From Notamacropus eugenii (Eukaryota > Chordata > Mammalia > Diprotodontia > Macropodidae), in assembly GCF_028372415.1 (NCBI RefSeq), contig NC_092875.1, positions 34,366,817-34,430,816 on the forward strand: a DNA stretch of 64,000 nt, read 5' to 3'. Under the pieces are notes generated by a model. The model did not search any database and was not told the DNA's origin. It worked only from the letters and a program-made list of their open reading frames with translations. Of this stretch, positions 33,731-45,900 are shown in pieces (position 1 is the first letter of the stretch; each line of letters starts with the position of its first letter). Position numbers and translations under genes: made by a program.

Positions 33731-33764
33731 GAGCTACGATGGCAAACAGTGTTAGTGTAGAAAC

Positions 33765-33860
33765 CCCCCAACCCCACTCAGAGTAGAGAGGGAGAGGGTA
33801 AAAAGGACAGAGAGAATGAGAGGAGAGAGGGAAGGAGGGGGGTAGGGGAGAGGAGCCAAA
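33765..33860. repeat. Purine-rich (GAGA) low-complexity tract
   Basis: Runs of gagagg/ggagag between 33781 and 33855. It lies just beyond the predicted 3' end of ALDH2. Confidence 0.8.
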
Positions 33861-34011
33861 CCCAGGCCATACTAAGATTTAGATGACACCTTAAGGTTTG
33901 TAAGATACTGTACATATGTGATCTCACCGTGTCCACACACACATGCCACGTAGGACATTGGATCTTCCTCTAAGAGAGAATAAACTGTACAAGGAGCAAA
34001 GGTATCAAGGT

Positions 34012-34333
34012 TTTTAATAAGGTTTAGCCCTAAACTTTAATAAGGTTTTAGCCTAAAGCAAACAAGGTGCCAAAAATTGTCGACAAGAATGTTAGCCAAC
34101 ATATTAAAACGTTTCAGGTACAAAAAATTCACCCATAGCGTGTAATGTTGCAATTAAAAAATAAAAATAATATTTTCCCCTCACCATGGAACCCTATCAT
34201 TCCACAAGCTTTTTTGATTGTTTCTCTATGGAGACACTAGTGAACAAATGGGCCTCTTCTTGGTCCAGGTTCTAATGCCAATGTAATTCAAACATCAACC
34301 GCAGGCATTGTTGGGGAAATCTCACATTCTTCT
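34012..34333 (-). other. ALDH2: ALDH2 3' untranslated region (predicted)
   Basis: Sequence from the stop codon to the second candidate ATTAAA. AT-rich, no SINE in it. A short duplicated word ('aataaggttt-agcctaaa') lies near 34016-34060. The end point depends on which poly(A) signal is used. Confidence 0.45.
34013..34041 (-). terminator. ALDH2: Candidate ALDH2 poly(A) signals (two ATTAAA)
   Basis: On the minus strand ATTAAA occurs at 34036-34041 and again at 34013-34018, about 290-320 bp beyond the stop codon. A GT-rich stretch (ATGTGTGTGTGG on the minus strand) follows near 33936-33950. No AATAAA lies closer to the stop. The resulting 3' UTR of about 0.3 kb is reasonable, but the real cleavage site is not known from sequence. 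Confidence 0.4.
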
Positions 34334-34366
34334 TTATGAATTCTTCTGAGGAACTTTGACGGTGAC
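34334..34366 (-). CDS. ALDH2: ALDH2 exon 13 (codons 508-517 and stop)
   Basis: Very short terminal coding exon, too small for an ORF scan: acceptor CAG|GTC, then [10 protein letters not shown] and TAA, identical to the human C-terminus. Found by searching the minus strand beyond exon 12; the 3.9-kb intron 12 separates them. Confidence 0.95.
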   Translation of the reverse strand, partial: VTVKVPQKNS

Positions 34367-37300
34367 CTGTTAACAGAACGAAGAGTCAGAAAGTTTCAAA
34401 AAGAAGGAATGTGGAATAATGCTCAATCGATGCTGGAGAGAAAATAAGGGAAGACACCTCTCCTTTCCTGGAAGAGGGAGGGAGGTTGGTTTATTGGCAT
34501 GGAAGCTGTACATGCTGCCAAGATGGTTCCTATATTTTTTTTTTTATCACAAGAGACATAACTGGGCAGGTACTGCATGTGGAAATAATTTGTGTAAAAA
34601 TGAAAAACATCACTAAAGCTTTATTTTAAATCAAACAGAGGGAACGACATTAAACATTAATTTTTGTCATTCCCTAGAATAACAACTGTTTCAAAAGCCT
34701 CTCCAACCAAAGCTATACTTACTGTAACTGTAGTTTTAAGAGCCAAATGCAATGCTGTGTAAATGGGAAATTTTAACTGTTGGTCTGAAGAGACCATTCA
34801 GAGTGACAGCTTGGAAGGAGATGGAGAGGCCTTCTCCCTCAAGAGAACTGTTTTGATCTTTATTTTGGGAAGAAAATGCAAAGAACTCTTGAGAAGACAT
34901 TTCGCTTAGTTCCCAAATGAACTAAATGAGGTAAGACCACGTTCTCAGAAATGAAGAGACATGATCTGCAGCTCCAGAGGAGATCCTGACTACAATCCTT
35001 CGAACAGCTAAAATACTGTAAATGTTGATTTGGGCTTCTGCTGATTATGCTATTAACGAACTGTATAAACTGTAACTTTTAATGAAGCAAAGCCTAGGAA
35101 ATTTGGAGCTTCGACGTTTATAGACAAGAAAGTGTTTGTGGGGAAAGGTTTCTCCAGCTTAATAAATATCTAATAAACTGAATTGGAGGCTCTAAGTTAA
35201 CTAATTAGTAAGAAAATATCCAAACATACTCCTAGATTATACTAGAACTCAGGATGACTGAGAACAAATATAAAATGGGTTGAATAGCTGGCTAATCAGT
35301 GACTAACAAGGAAGATGCCCCTTAATTGGGGAATAATACGTGGCTATCAAATTATGGTCTATTGTAACATAATGGAATATTGCTGCACTGTAAGAAACCA
35401 TAAATACAGAGAAACATGGCAAGAGTCACTTGAATGGATTCAGAGGGAATTCAGCAGAACCAGGAGCACAAAGGCTGAGACAATACAAATGAAAATAAAC
35501 ATTCAAAAGAATCCAGACTCTTCAGATTAATTGTATAGAGCCATCTTGATCCTGGAGAACAGATAAGAAAAGGGGTTCTATATCTGTGGGACACTGCCTA
35601 GGATGTCATTTGGGATTACTTAATTTATTAGGCACCTACTATGCACTGAGCACACCCTGTGCCCCACAAAACTGACTTTATTCTGTCATGCCTTGAGTCA
35701 AGAATTCGAAATGAGAGGCAGGGAAATGGAAACAGAACCAGACGTAAGAGTCTGAAGAACTGGGCTGCTTACTATCTAATTCCCACCTCTCAGTGGGTCA
35801 TTCCTCTGATTCCAGTTCCCCCACCTATGAAATGGGGAGAACGATATTCAACACTTCTCCAACGCAGAGCTGACATGAGGAAACACTGTATAAACATCAC
35901 AGAAACGTGAGCCGTTAAATCGCAAAGTCTTTGTTCAAGGCACACAGGTCTACCATACATCTTACAAATGATATATTAACCTCTCCCTCAATGCCTTTGT
36001 GTCCTTGTCTAGTAGAATATAATCTCCCTGAAGATGGGGGATTCAGATCCTCAGTACCTCCCACAACAGATGCTCAGCCAAGGTTACTGAATTAGAATCT
36101 GTGTGTGTGTTCAATCTAATCCTTTCGTCAATCTCACTTAATCAAATGAGATGATGGAGGAAAGGTGCTTTGTAAATGCTACCTAGCAGGATATAAATTG
36201 TAAGCTATTTGGGGAAGTGGTTTTAGAGCTATGATTTTTATCTGTGTAGGAAATCCCCTCTGCCAATGGTCTACAGACTTAGAGAGTAACCCGGGGCCAC
36301 TGAAAGGTTAAGTGACTTGCCCAGGCTCATGCAGCCAGTGTCAGAAGTAGGACTTGCACTCAGGTCTTCACAAGTCTGGGCCCAGTTCTCTACCTACTAT
36401 TCCACGAGACCCATTTATGATCATCCTCCAAAGCCCACCTATGTTACACTTTTTTCAGCCACTGAGATCATTCCTTCTTCGGGTCTCCTACTAGATCTGG
36501 GCCAAGAACTTGGCATTTTTGCTGGAAGTGTGGGAACTCCCTCCAACAGTGCTGATTGCAAACCATCTCTAACTTACAGTCCAAGATAGGGGTGGGGAAC
36601 TTGGACATCGAGGCCACATGTGATCTTCTAGATCCAAGGGAAGCCCTTTGACTTTTGCTCTGTGAACTTTGGATTCCATCAAAGGGTTGCACTTGAGGAA
36701 CCAGAGGGTCACATGTAGCTTTGAGGCTGCCAAGTTCCCCACCCCTGGATTATTAGAAGTTCAGAAAAGGAAATAACTTTGCCTATTGGAACCCAGTGAT
36801 TTCAGTACCAGCAGCAGGATCTGAACCCAGATCTTCCTGATTCCAAGTCCACCACTCTACCTGCTGTGCCAAGATGCCTTAGGAGTCTATACTCTATCAC
36901 CACAAGATCTGATCATAGATGGCACCCAACGTTAGTGTTCTCTAATTCTGTGTGTATGTGCATGTATGTGTGTGTGTGCGTGTGTGTAGTTCCTCTGACC
37001 AACTAAACTGCAAGTTTCCTGGGACCAGTCTTTCTACTTCTTTCGTACTTCATCCAGGAGGTACTTTAAATAATAAACACGTAACATCCTGATTAGAAGC
37101 AAGAGGAGGAAGTAAAACGCTCCTGCTACTATGCTTCAAGGATCCATTCTCTAGTCAGCATAGGCCTTCCCTCCACTGGTGCAAGTGGCGATCCATCTCC
37201 CATTTATAGCTGCTGTGGCCAAAAAAAATCACTGCCCCCGATCTAGCAACAAACTTTTGTGGGTTCAGCTGGGCTTGCCCTCGAACGCTAAGCCTAGTGA

Positions 37301-39805
37301 CTTACACTGTCGTTGGACTAAGCGAAGGAACTAGGAGGGGGGATATGACACCTACAGCTGCCTAGCAGCCCCAGGATAAAAGACAGAGGCTCTTCTGGTT
37401 AGCATTTGATCTGTCTCCAGCTTAGGCCAATTTCACATTCTCCATCCTCACACATTCTTGTGTTCCAGCCAGAGTGGCCAAACTGCTATTTTCTGTCCAT
37501 GACCTTTTCTCCCTCCTCCACGCTTTTGCAAAGATTACTCCCCATGCCTGAAGTTCTTCTCCTCCTTACCAGACCCTCTGAGAATCCCTAGGCTCCCTTC
37601 AAGACTCATGTGAGATGCTGCCTCCTACCCAAGGCCCTTCCTTGTGTAAGATCCAAGGCCCAATCCCTCCAGTCTCAAAGATGCCTGCTACATATTTTGA
37701 AGCGATTTATCTGTGTACAAAACGATGTAAACAGCTCACTAATTCTCTCTAAGTCACAGGTTCTGAACTTGGGGTCTATGAACTTGTCTTTTAAAAATAT
37801 ATTGATATTGTAATTCATATTTAAAATGTAAATGTATGGGTAACTGTACTTGAAAAGAAGTGGTTTCCTTGGTCATTTGGTGTATTTTATTCTATGCATT
37901 TAAAAATATGATTGAGAAGGGCTCCATAGACTTCCCCAGACTGGCAAAAGGGTCCACTCAGAATACGCAAAAAAGTTAAGAAGCCCTGAACATGAGGCAG
38001 CCAGTCGGTGCAGTGGATAGAGCACCTGCCCTGGAGTCAGGAGGACCTGAGTTCAAATCTGGCTTCAGATACTTACTGGCTATGTGATCCTGGATAAGTC
38101 ACTTAACTCTGATTGTCAAATAGAAAAAAAAAAAGATCCCTCCACATTCCTTGAGGGAAAGGACCGTTTTCGTTTTTTATCTTCGTATCCCTAGTATTGT
38201 GATCAGCACTAAACAGGAGTTTAAGAATTGCTTACTGAATGAAAGTGAATATGACAAAGGTAAAATAATTCCTGGTAACCGGGCCCCCCAGGAGTTAGCC
38301 CCATACTCACAGTCTTCACTTCTGTGTACGCCTGCAGACCATACTCTCCCAGCTCTCGCCCATTCCCAGACATTTTGTAGCCTCCAAAGGGGGACTGTGC
38401 CCCAAACACATCGTAGCAGTTTATCCTACATTTAGAAATTTAAACAAGGTTTGGAGCAAAAGTTTAGAACAAGGCTTCAAAACCCAAGTTTCCTGCCCTC
38501 CTAACCTCCACTCCAATAAGGGGTTATGGGATGGTTTTTCTTTTTTTAAAGAATTAAATTGCTTTTAACGAATATCCACATTTCCTTCCTTTCCTTCCTC
38601 CTGTCTCAATTGAAAAAGAAAGAAAAGCAAAACCTTTGCAGCAAACGTGTCAGGCAAAATAAATTCCCACACTGGCCATGTCCAAAAACCAAGTGTCAGA
38701 CAGCGCTCTAAGACCGTGACCTCTGGTCAGGGGGCAGCACGCATGTTCTATTAAGAGTGCCCTGGAACTGTGGCTGGGCACTGGCTCGAGCAGAGTCTTT
38801 ACAATATTGCCAGCGCTCCAGGGCTGGGGTGCTCTGGGGTGAGTCTGGTGCACAGAAGGTGCCTTGTCAGGGGGTCCCCTCCTTACCACACTGTGCCAGC
38901 CTGCAGTGCCTGGGAGAGATAGTTGGCCTTGTCCAGGTCTCTTGTGAAGATGGCTGCAGCCAGCCCGTACTTGGAATCGTTGGCTCTCTCTATTACCTCT
39001 TCAATGGTCTTGAACTTCATGATCTGCATCACCGGCCCAAAGATCTGGGGGGCAGAAAGAGTGCTTAGCCAGTCACTCCACAGTAGGCCAGCTCCCATCT
39101 GCCTCTCTGAAACATCCACCCATCATGCCTGCCACTGCTGTCTGGGCCTAGCAGAACAAATGGATCCCCCTTTGTCCCCTTGACCAGGCTTCCAGTTACT
39201 TCAAGACAGCAGCCACACTCAACATTCAAAAAGCTCACCAGAGCCCTCCCTCTTCCCTCTGCTGGAAGAAAGCAGTCAGTGGGGCTGTGGGCTCACCTCC
39301 TCCACAGCGATGGTCATGCTGTCCTGCACATCCCCAAAGATGGTGGGCTGGATGAAGAAGCCCCGATCGGAGGCGGGCCCCCCTCCACACAGCAGCTTGG
39401 CTCCTTGCTGCTTCCCTGAATCAATGTAGCCCAGAATTTTCTTATACTGCTCTTTGTCCACCTGCGGAGAGAGAAGCGCAGCTAAATCCCAGCTCCCCGA
39501 AGCTGGCCTAGGGCGTCAGAAGAAACCGTGAGCTTCCCAAGGGCAGGGACCATCTCCAGCCTTTTTTTGTACCCCCAGCTGAACATGGTGCCTGGCACAT
39601 AGTAGGTGCTTAATAAGTGCCAGCTGACTACTTGTGGAACATAACACGCAGACAAACAAGAGGAAACACAAAATAGACAGGAAACAGAATAACCCTACAG
39701 AGAAGCCAGCACTCAGGAAGGGCACCCTTTCTGTATTCCCACACCCCTAGGCCCCAGTCTCCCTGGGCTCATGTGAATGAGTGCACACACACGCATGCAT
39801 GCATG

Positions 39806-39844
<39 letters not shown>

Positions 39845-39953
39845 CAGACCGGCCTTCCCACCTGCAGCCCCTAATTGGTGCAGCTGTCCAAGGGGTTCCC
39901 CACACACTCATGCACACATGCACACACACACGTGTACTCATACATACATACAT

Positions 39954-39992
<39 letters not shown>

Positions 39993-42900
39993 CACGGAAC
40001 AGACTGGCCTTCCCACCTGTGGCCCCTGCTCAGTGCGGCTGTCAAACGGGTTGCCCACCACCCGAGCCTTGGCCCGGGCCACGCTCCTCTCCACAAATTC
40101 AGAGTAGATGTCCTCCTGCACAAAGGTCCTGGAGCCAGCACAGCAGCACTGGCCCTGGTTGAAGAACAAGGCAAAGTGGGCCTGCTCCACAGCCCAATCC
40201 ACTGCAGGGAAGAAGGCAGGAAACAGGTGAGATTCCCCAAGACTGTAGGGCCCCTTCAGGCAATTTAACTCAACTCACATTTATTCCCTTGTCATGACCC
40301 TCTGTGACCCCATCTGGGGTTTTCTTAGCAAGGATATTGGAGTGGTTTGCCATTTCCTTCTCCAGCTCATTTTACAGATAGGGAAACTGAAGCAAACAGG
40401 GTTAAGTGACTTGCCCAGGGTCACACAGCTAGGAAGTGTCACGCTGCCTTTGAACTCAGGTCTTCCACCATGCACCTAGCTGTGCCTTATTCCTATCCAC
40501 TATGTGCAAAGTGAAACATGGTGTGGCCCAGTGGGTAGAGAGCTGGCCTTGGAGTCAGGGAGACCTGGGTTCAAGTCCTGCCTTGGACACATACAGCTTA
40601 GGACCCTAGATAAGTGACAGAACTCCTCAGGGCTCTAGGCCCTAAGCTGCAGAAGTGTCAACCTACATTGGTGGAGGGAGTTTCCTCACCTGGGAGTTCC
40701 CTATACCAATAAAATCCCACATCAGGCTTTCTCAAAGGCTGCACGAGCACCACATTACCTGCTGGGGACCCTAACACCCCCTCCCCACCCTCCAAGGGGC
40801 TTACTGTCAGCATCCGACATGATGATGTTGGGGCTCTTGCCACCCAGCTCTAGTGTCACTTTCTTCAGGTTGCTGCTCCCTGCAGCGACCTGGATTAGGC
40901 TCCCAACCTGCAGAGAGAAGAGGCTTTAGAGATTTCCATACCAAGACTCATTGGATTTATGGCACCAGGCCTGGCTCCAAAGGCTCTCGGCCACTTGCTT
41001 CCCACAGGACCTTGGGCAAGGGACTGTATGGCCGTGCCTCAGTTTCCTCATCTGTAAAACCAGAGTTTGGCCCAGATGGTCTCTGAGATCCCTAAAACAC
41101 TCAAACTGGGACTCTATAAGTTAAGTATTCCTCATATTCCTCACTTTCCCCTCCTTGCTGAAAGCCACCTCCCTTTCCTGACAGCGACACAGACTCTAGG
41201 ACACTGTTTAGTCAGCCAGGCCTTAGTTAAAAGCTAACATAGTAACAAACTGGCATTTACACAGCACCTGTGCCAGGCCCTGTGCTAAGCCCTTTACAAA
41301 TATCGTCTCATTTGATCCTTACAACAACCCTAGGAGGGGGGTGCTATTGTTATCCCCATTTTACAGATGAGTAAAGTGAGGCAGTTGAGGCAAAGTGACT
41401 TGCCAGGGTCACATAGCTAGACAATGTCTGAAGCATGATCTGACTCCAGACCCAGGGCTCTACCCTTATCCTGCCATGTCCTTCTACATCAATACAACAC
41501 TTCTACCACAAGAAGGGAGATGTGCTTCACCAATGGTCCTGGTCCATGGATTATTGGAATTGGCCCCCAGAGGCCTCACCACCCACCTCCAGGCTCCTGC
41601 CAATCCCTATGCTAGCAACTGGCTACCCAATTACTTTATGGAACTGAGGAGAGAAAAAAAGCTTTGGCCAGCTGTGGGAAATGCAGCCTGCCACACAGCA
41701 CCCAAGGCCATGCTGAGAGCTCACAGCATAAACTGCTAGTGGATGAGATGAGACTTCCTCCTACCAGCCTGAGCAGCGGCCTCTAAGGCATGAGGCATGA
41801 TAAACACAAGGCTGGGGCCTGGATCACACATTCCCACCACCAGGCTATACTGTCCCTCTGATGTGGTATGCCCATGCTATCCCTGCCCCCACACCACCTG
41901 TTTTGTGTGTGGCAGGCACTCTCTGTATTCCTAGTGCTCAGCACAGTGTCACAGTAGGCATTTAATAAATGCTTGCTGCCTGCATGCTCCAACCTAGTCT
42001 AGCTCCCGTAACTCACAGACCCCGGACCTCTTATAACTATATGCAAACAGCAACTTCTTGAAGAAGGGGGCTCCACACTTTGAGTGTCACTCAGAAGCCT
42101 CTTTTCTGAGGTCCCCAAGAAGGCGTATCCTTCAACTCTGAGCCAACCAGCCCCTCCTGGTCCCTGGGGGTCCTTACCTCAGTGGAGCCCGTGAACGCCA
42201 CTTTGTCCACATCCATGTGGGAAGCGAGGGCAGCGCCAGCCGTCGGGCCATATCCAGGGATGATGTTGACCACTCCTGGGGGGAAGCCGGCCTGCGAGTG
42301 AACAGCACAGAGCATGAACTGGGTTATCTCTTAATGTCAGAGGAAGAAGGGGTCAGGAGTCCCCCACCAGGCCCAAAAGGCCCCAGGGAGGCTTCTCCCC
42401 TCTTCTTAGAGAGGCTAAAGCCAATGTGACAACTTGAGGCAGAAGGGGAGTAAGTCTCCACCTGTCTGTCAACCAAGAACCTAACAGTTCAGCCCAGGAG
42501 GGGTTTGGGAAAAGCCCCTTCTGTTCAGCTGTGGGATCCTGAACCCAGAGCTGGAAAGGACCTCAGGGATCATACAAGGGCCTGGCACAAAGCAGGGGCT
42601 TAATAGACGTTTGTGAATGAATCAGACCATCTTCTCTCCACTTCCCTCTCTGACCTCTGCTAGTGGCTTGGTCACTTACAGCAGTGGAGACAGAATGAAA
42701 GGAAAGGAAGGGGAGAGGGGAGAAGTCAACACACATATATTAAGTGCTCCTTGTATGCCAGGCACTGTGCAAAGAAAGGCATAGATGGTCCCTGCCCTCA
42801 AGGACTCACATTTTAACAGGGAGAGTTAATGTGGCCCACCACAGAGGACAGACAAGACAGACGGAAGAGAAGGGAGATAATCTCAGAGGGGACCAAGGGA

Positions 42901-45900
42901 TACTAACGACACAGCTATCATGTTAAAAGAGGGATCTTGTACACCAAAATGTTGATCTGGAAGAGAGGAAGAGCAAAGAGGAGCCAGTCACTCACCTCCT
43001 TGATCAGGTTGGCAACGTAGAGGGCAGTCAGGGGGGTCTGCTCAGCCACCTTCATCACGACCACGTTGCCTGTGGCCAAGGCAGGTCCCAGTTTCCAGGC
43101 CTGCATGAGCAGGGGGAAGTTCCACTAGAAGAGACAATGTCCAGTCATTTCAGTTGTGTCTAACTCTTTGTGACCCTATTTGGGGTTTTCTTGGCAGAGA
43201 TACTGGAGTGGTTTACCATCTTCCTCTCCAGCTCATTTTACAGATGGGGAAACTAAGCCTAATAGGGTTAAGTGACTTGTTCAGGGTCACATAGCTAGGA
43301 AGTATCTGAGCTTAGATTTGAACTCAGGTCGTCCTGACTCCAGGCCTGGCACACTATCCACAGTGCCACCTAGCTATTGTTTATCTGTTGTTTCTCCATT
43401 AGAAGGGGGGCTCTCTGAGGACAGGGCCTGCTTTTGGTCCCTTCCTCCCTCCCACCCCCCACCCCCTGTAGGTGCCTGGGATACAATAAGTATTAATAAA
43501 CATCTGTCAATCAGCTGATCTCTGGAGTGCTTTCATTCCAGAATGACTAACCTCAGAGTATGGCCATCCTCTGACTGGAAGGGTCCAGAGGTCTGTCCTT
43601 CCACTGGAGTGAGCCCTCTTCTCCCCCAATAAAGCCAGCAGCCAGCCCCACCATGTGAAGGACCATGAAGGACCACAGAGCTGTACCAACTCCACATCCA
43701 CAGGTTCGGCTTGGCTGCCCCTCCAAGAAGAAGCTTCCTAGCCCAAGTTTCTCCCTGAACTGCTTCTCCCAGGGGATCTCAAAAAGGACTGATCTGAGGG
43801 ACACGCAAAACCAGGAGAAGCCCCAAGGCCGCTCAGGAGAAAACCATGGATACTTTTCCATCCCATCCTGCAGAGGGACTAACCCGCTCAGCCCCAGAAA
43901 GAGAGGGGCAAAGAGGAGGGAGAAACAGCATCTGGGGGAGGGGGCAGCCTGACCCAAGGGAGCCGGAGATGCTCAGAAGCATGCTGTGTATGTGGCTTTA
44001 TACAAAACTCTCCTGTCCACCATGAGTGATGCCCTTCAGAGAACCTATAAAGCCTCTGATGCCTGGACACCTGGCCTGTTGGTGAGATGTTTAACGTCTC
44101 AATGAGACCCTGGACACTCCACAGCCAATCTGGCTCTTCTGGACTTGTCTAGGCAGGACCAGATCAACCAATCAGGCCTCGGCTAAGTGGAAGGGACACG
44201 GAGACAAAAATAACCACGTACTGACAAAATCTGAGAAAATACGTAAATATGCATACACATATGTATATATACATATATAAAGACAGAGAGACAGATGAAG
44301 GGGAGAGGGAGGATGAGAAGAGGAGAGAGAAAGAAATAGGAGAGAAGAAAAGAAGAAAGGATAAAGAGACAAAGAAGAAGGAAGGAGCGAGAGAAAGAGA
44401 GGAAGGGAAGAAGGGGAGAAAGAGGGTGGGAGGGGAAGATGAAGACAGAGATGGGGGAGCAGGGAGAGAGGTAGGGGGGAGAAAGAGCGAGAGGGAGAGA
44501 AGGAGTGAGGGAGGGAGGGAGGGAGGGAGAGGGAGAGAGAGAGAGGGAGAGAGAGAGAGACAGAGAGAGAGGGAGGGAGGGAGAGAGGGAGAGGGAGAGG
44601 GAGAGGGAGAGGGAGAGGGAGAGGGAGAGGGAGAGAGAGAAAGAGAGAAAGAGAGAGAGAGAGAGAGAGAAGGAGAGAGGGAGGGAAGGAGAGAGAGGGA
44701 AGGAGAGAGAGGGAGGGAGAGAGAGAGAGGGAGGGAGGGAGGGAGAGGGAGGGAGAGGGAGGGATGTGTGATACCAGCATGATGTGTGTGATACAGATGA
44801 GGAGGTACCCGCTGACCACCAAAGGTCAGGGAAGACTTTCTGTAGGTGGTGGCACACGGCTGAGCCAAAGAGAAAATCAGCAGATTCAAAATAAAAGGCA
44901 AGAGGCCAGACTGATGATTCTGTGGGCACAGAGGTCCCTGGGTTACGAAACTCCGTGTCCAACACAGATGGGCCCCTTCTCTGCGTTCAATGCCTTGGAG
45001 GGCCACTTAAGGCATAAAGAGCTTCACCATCTTACTCAAACCAGGATGCTTCAGGGCAAGACCTGAACTCAGATCTCCATAGCTCTGAGACCAGCTCTCC
45101 ATTCCCTGCACTATGTTGCATCTCACACATTCAAAACACACACAAAATAGATACCAGGTAGTTCCAGGTAGAGGCCCTGAAAATATCCCTTTTTTGGAAG
45201 CACCTTTCTCAGTAGCGTACGGAGCAGACCAGAGAAGGGAAAGATGTAAACAGGCACACCATCCGTCAGCAGACCCATCCCTGTAGCCTTTCTAACCGGG
45301 CAGGCCCAGCTGCTGCTTGCCTTCTGACAGCACCAACTTGGAGCTACATTCTTGCCATAATGAAGCATCAGAGGATAACTTCAATGGTGGCCCCCCTCAA
45401 TGACAGCTGCCCCCCTGGAGCCCTGCCTTTGGGAGCCATAGGGTTGCTCGGTTTTTCTGCCCCATGCCAGGGAAAGCTCAGTTAACCAGAAGCAGAAGCT
45501 GCTACCTCCAGGCAAACATTCAGGATTTGTGGGGAGGAGTGGGGTGGGGGGGAAGGGGGAAGGAAGGAGGCATCACTTACTGGAATGATCTGGGCACACA
45601 CCCCAACAGGCTCATGGCGTGTATAGCTGAAAAAATCTCCATCAATGGGGATGGTCTTCCCATGGTACTTGTCAGCCCAGCCTGCGTAATACCTGAAAAT
45701 ATCAGAGGGTTTAGTTAACGGATTGTCCAGGAGCATTCTAAAGCCCCAGGACAAAGGAGAGACAACAGGTTTAATCCCCCTCTTTCTCAAAGAGCCTTCC
45801 TGCTTGGCTCATTCCCCAGAAACAGCAGAAAGTGCTGGAGACTCTGGCCAGGCTCTTGGACTGCCCACAGGTCCTGGGCAACAGAGGAGGTCTAAAAACA

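Larger units (their letters stand above)
34367..38310 (-). other. ALDH2: ALDH2 intron 12 with several repeats
   Basis: 3.9 kb. 34370-35290 shows nothing clear. It then holds an L1 fragment (35300-35530), a MIR/THER1-like piece (35720-35900), an L2-like tail (35970-36090), antisense MIR pieces (36280-36420, 36755-36880), a palindromic MITE, a TG run (36955-36990), L2-like sequence (37400-37740), a hAT element and a tRNA-SINE. Confidence 0.85.

Noticed and set aside
39747..40202. Open frame continuing from exon 9 into Cys/Val repeats
   Set aside because: This is exon 9 read through its donor into the TG microsatellite. The correct protein splices at 40017, as exon 10 restores the conserved [10 protein letters not shown] sequence.
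44164..45006. Long minus-strand Ser/Leu/Pro frames (up to 280 codons) and the plus-strand Arg/Glu frame
   Set aside because: All are translations of the GAGA polypurine tract in three frames; not proteins.
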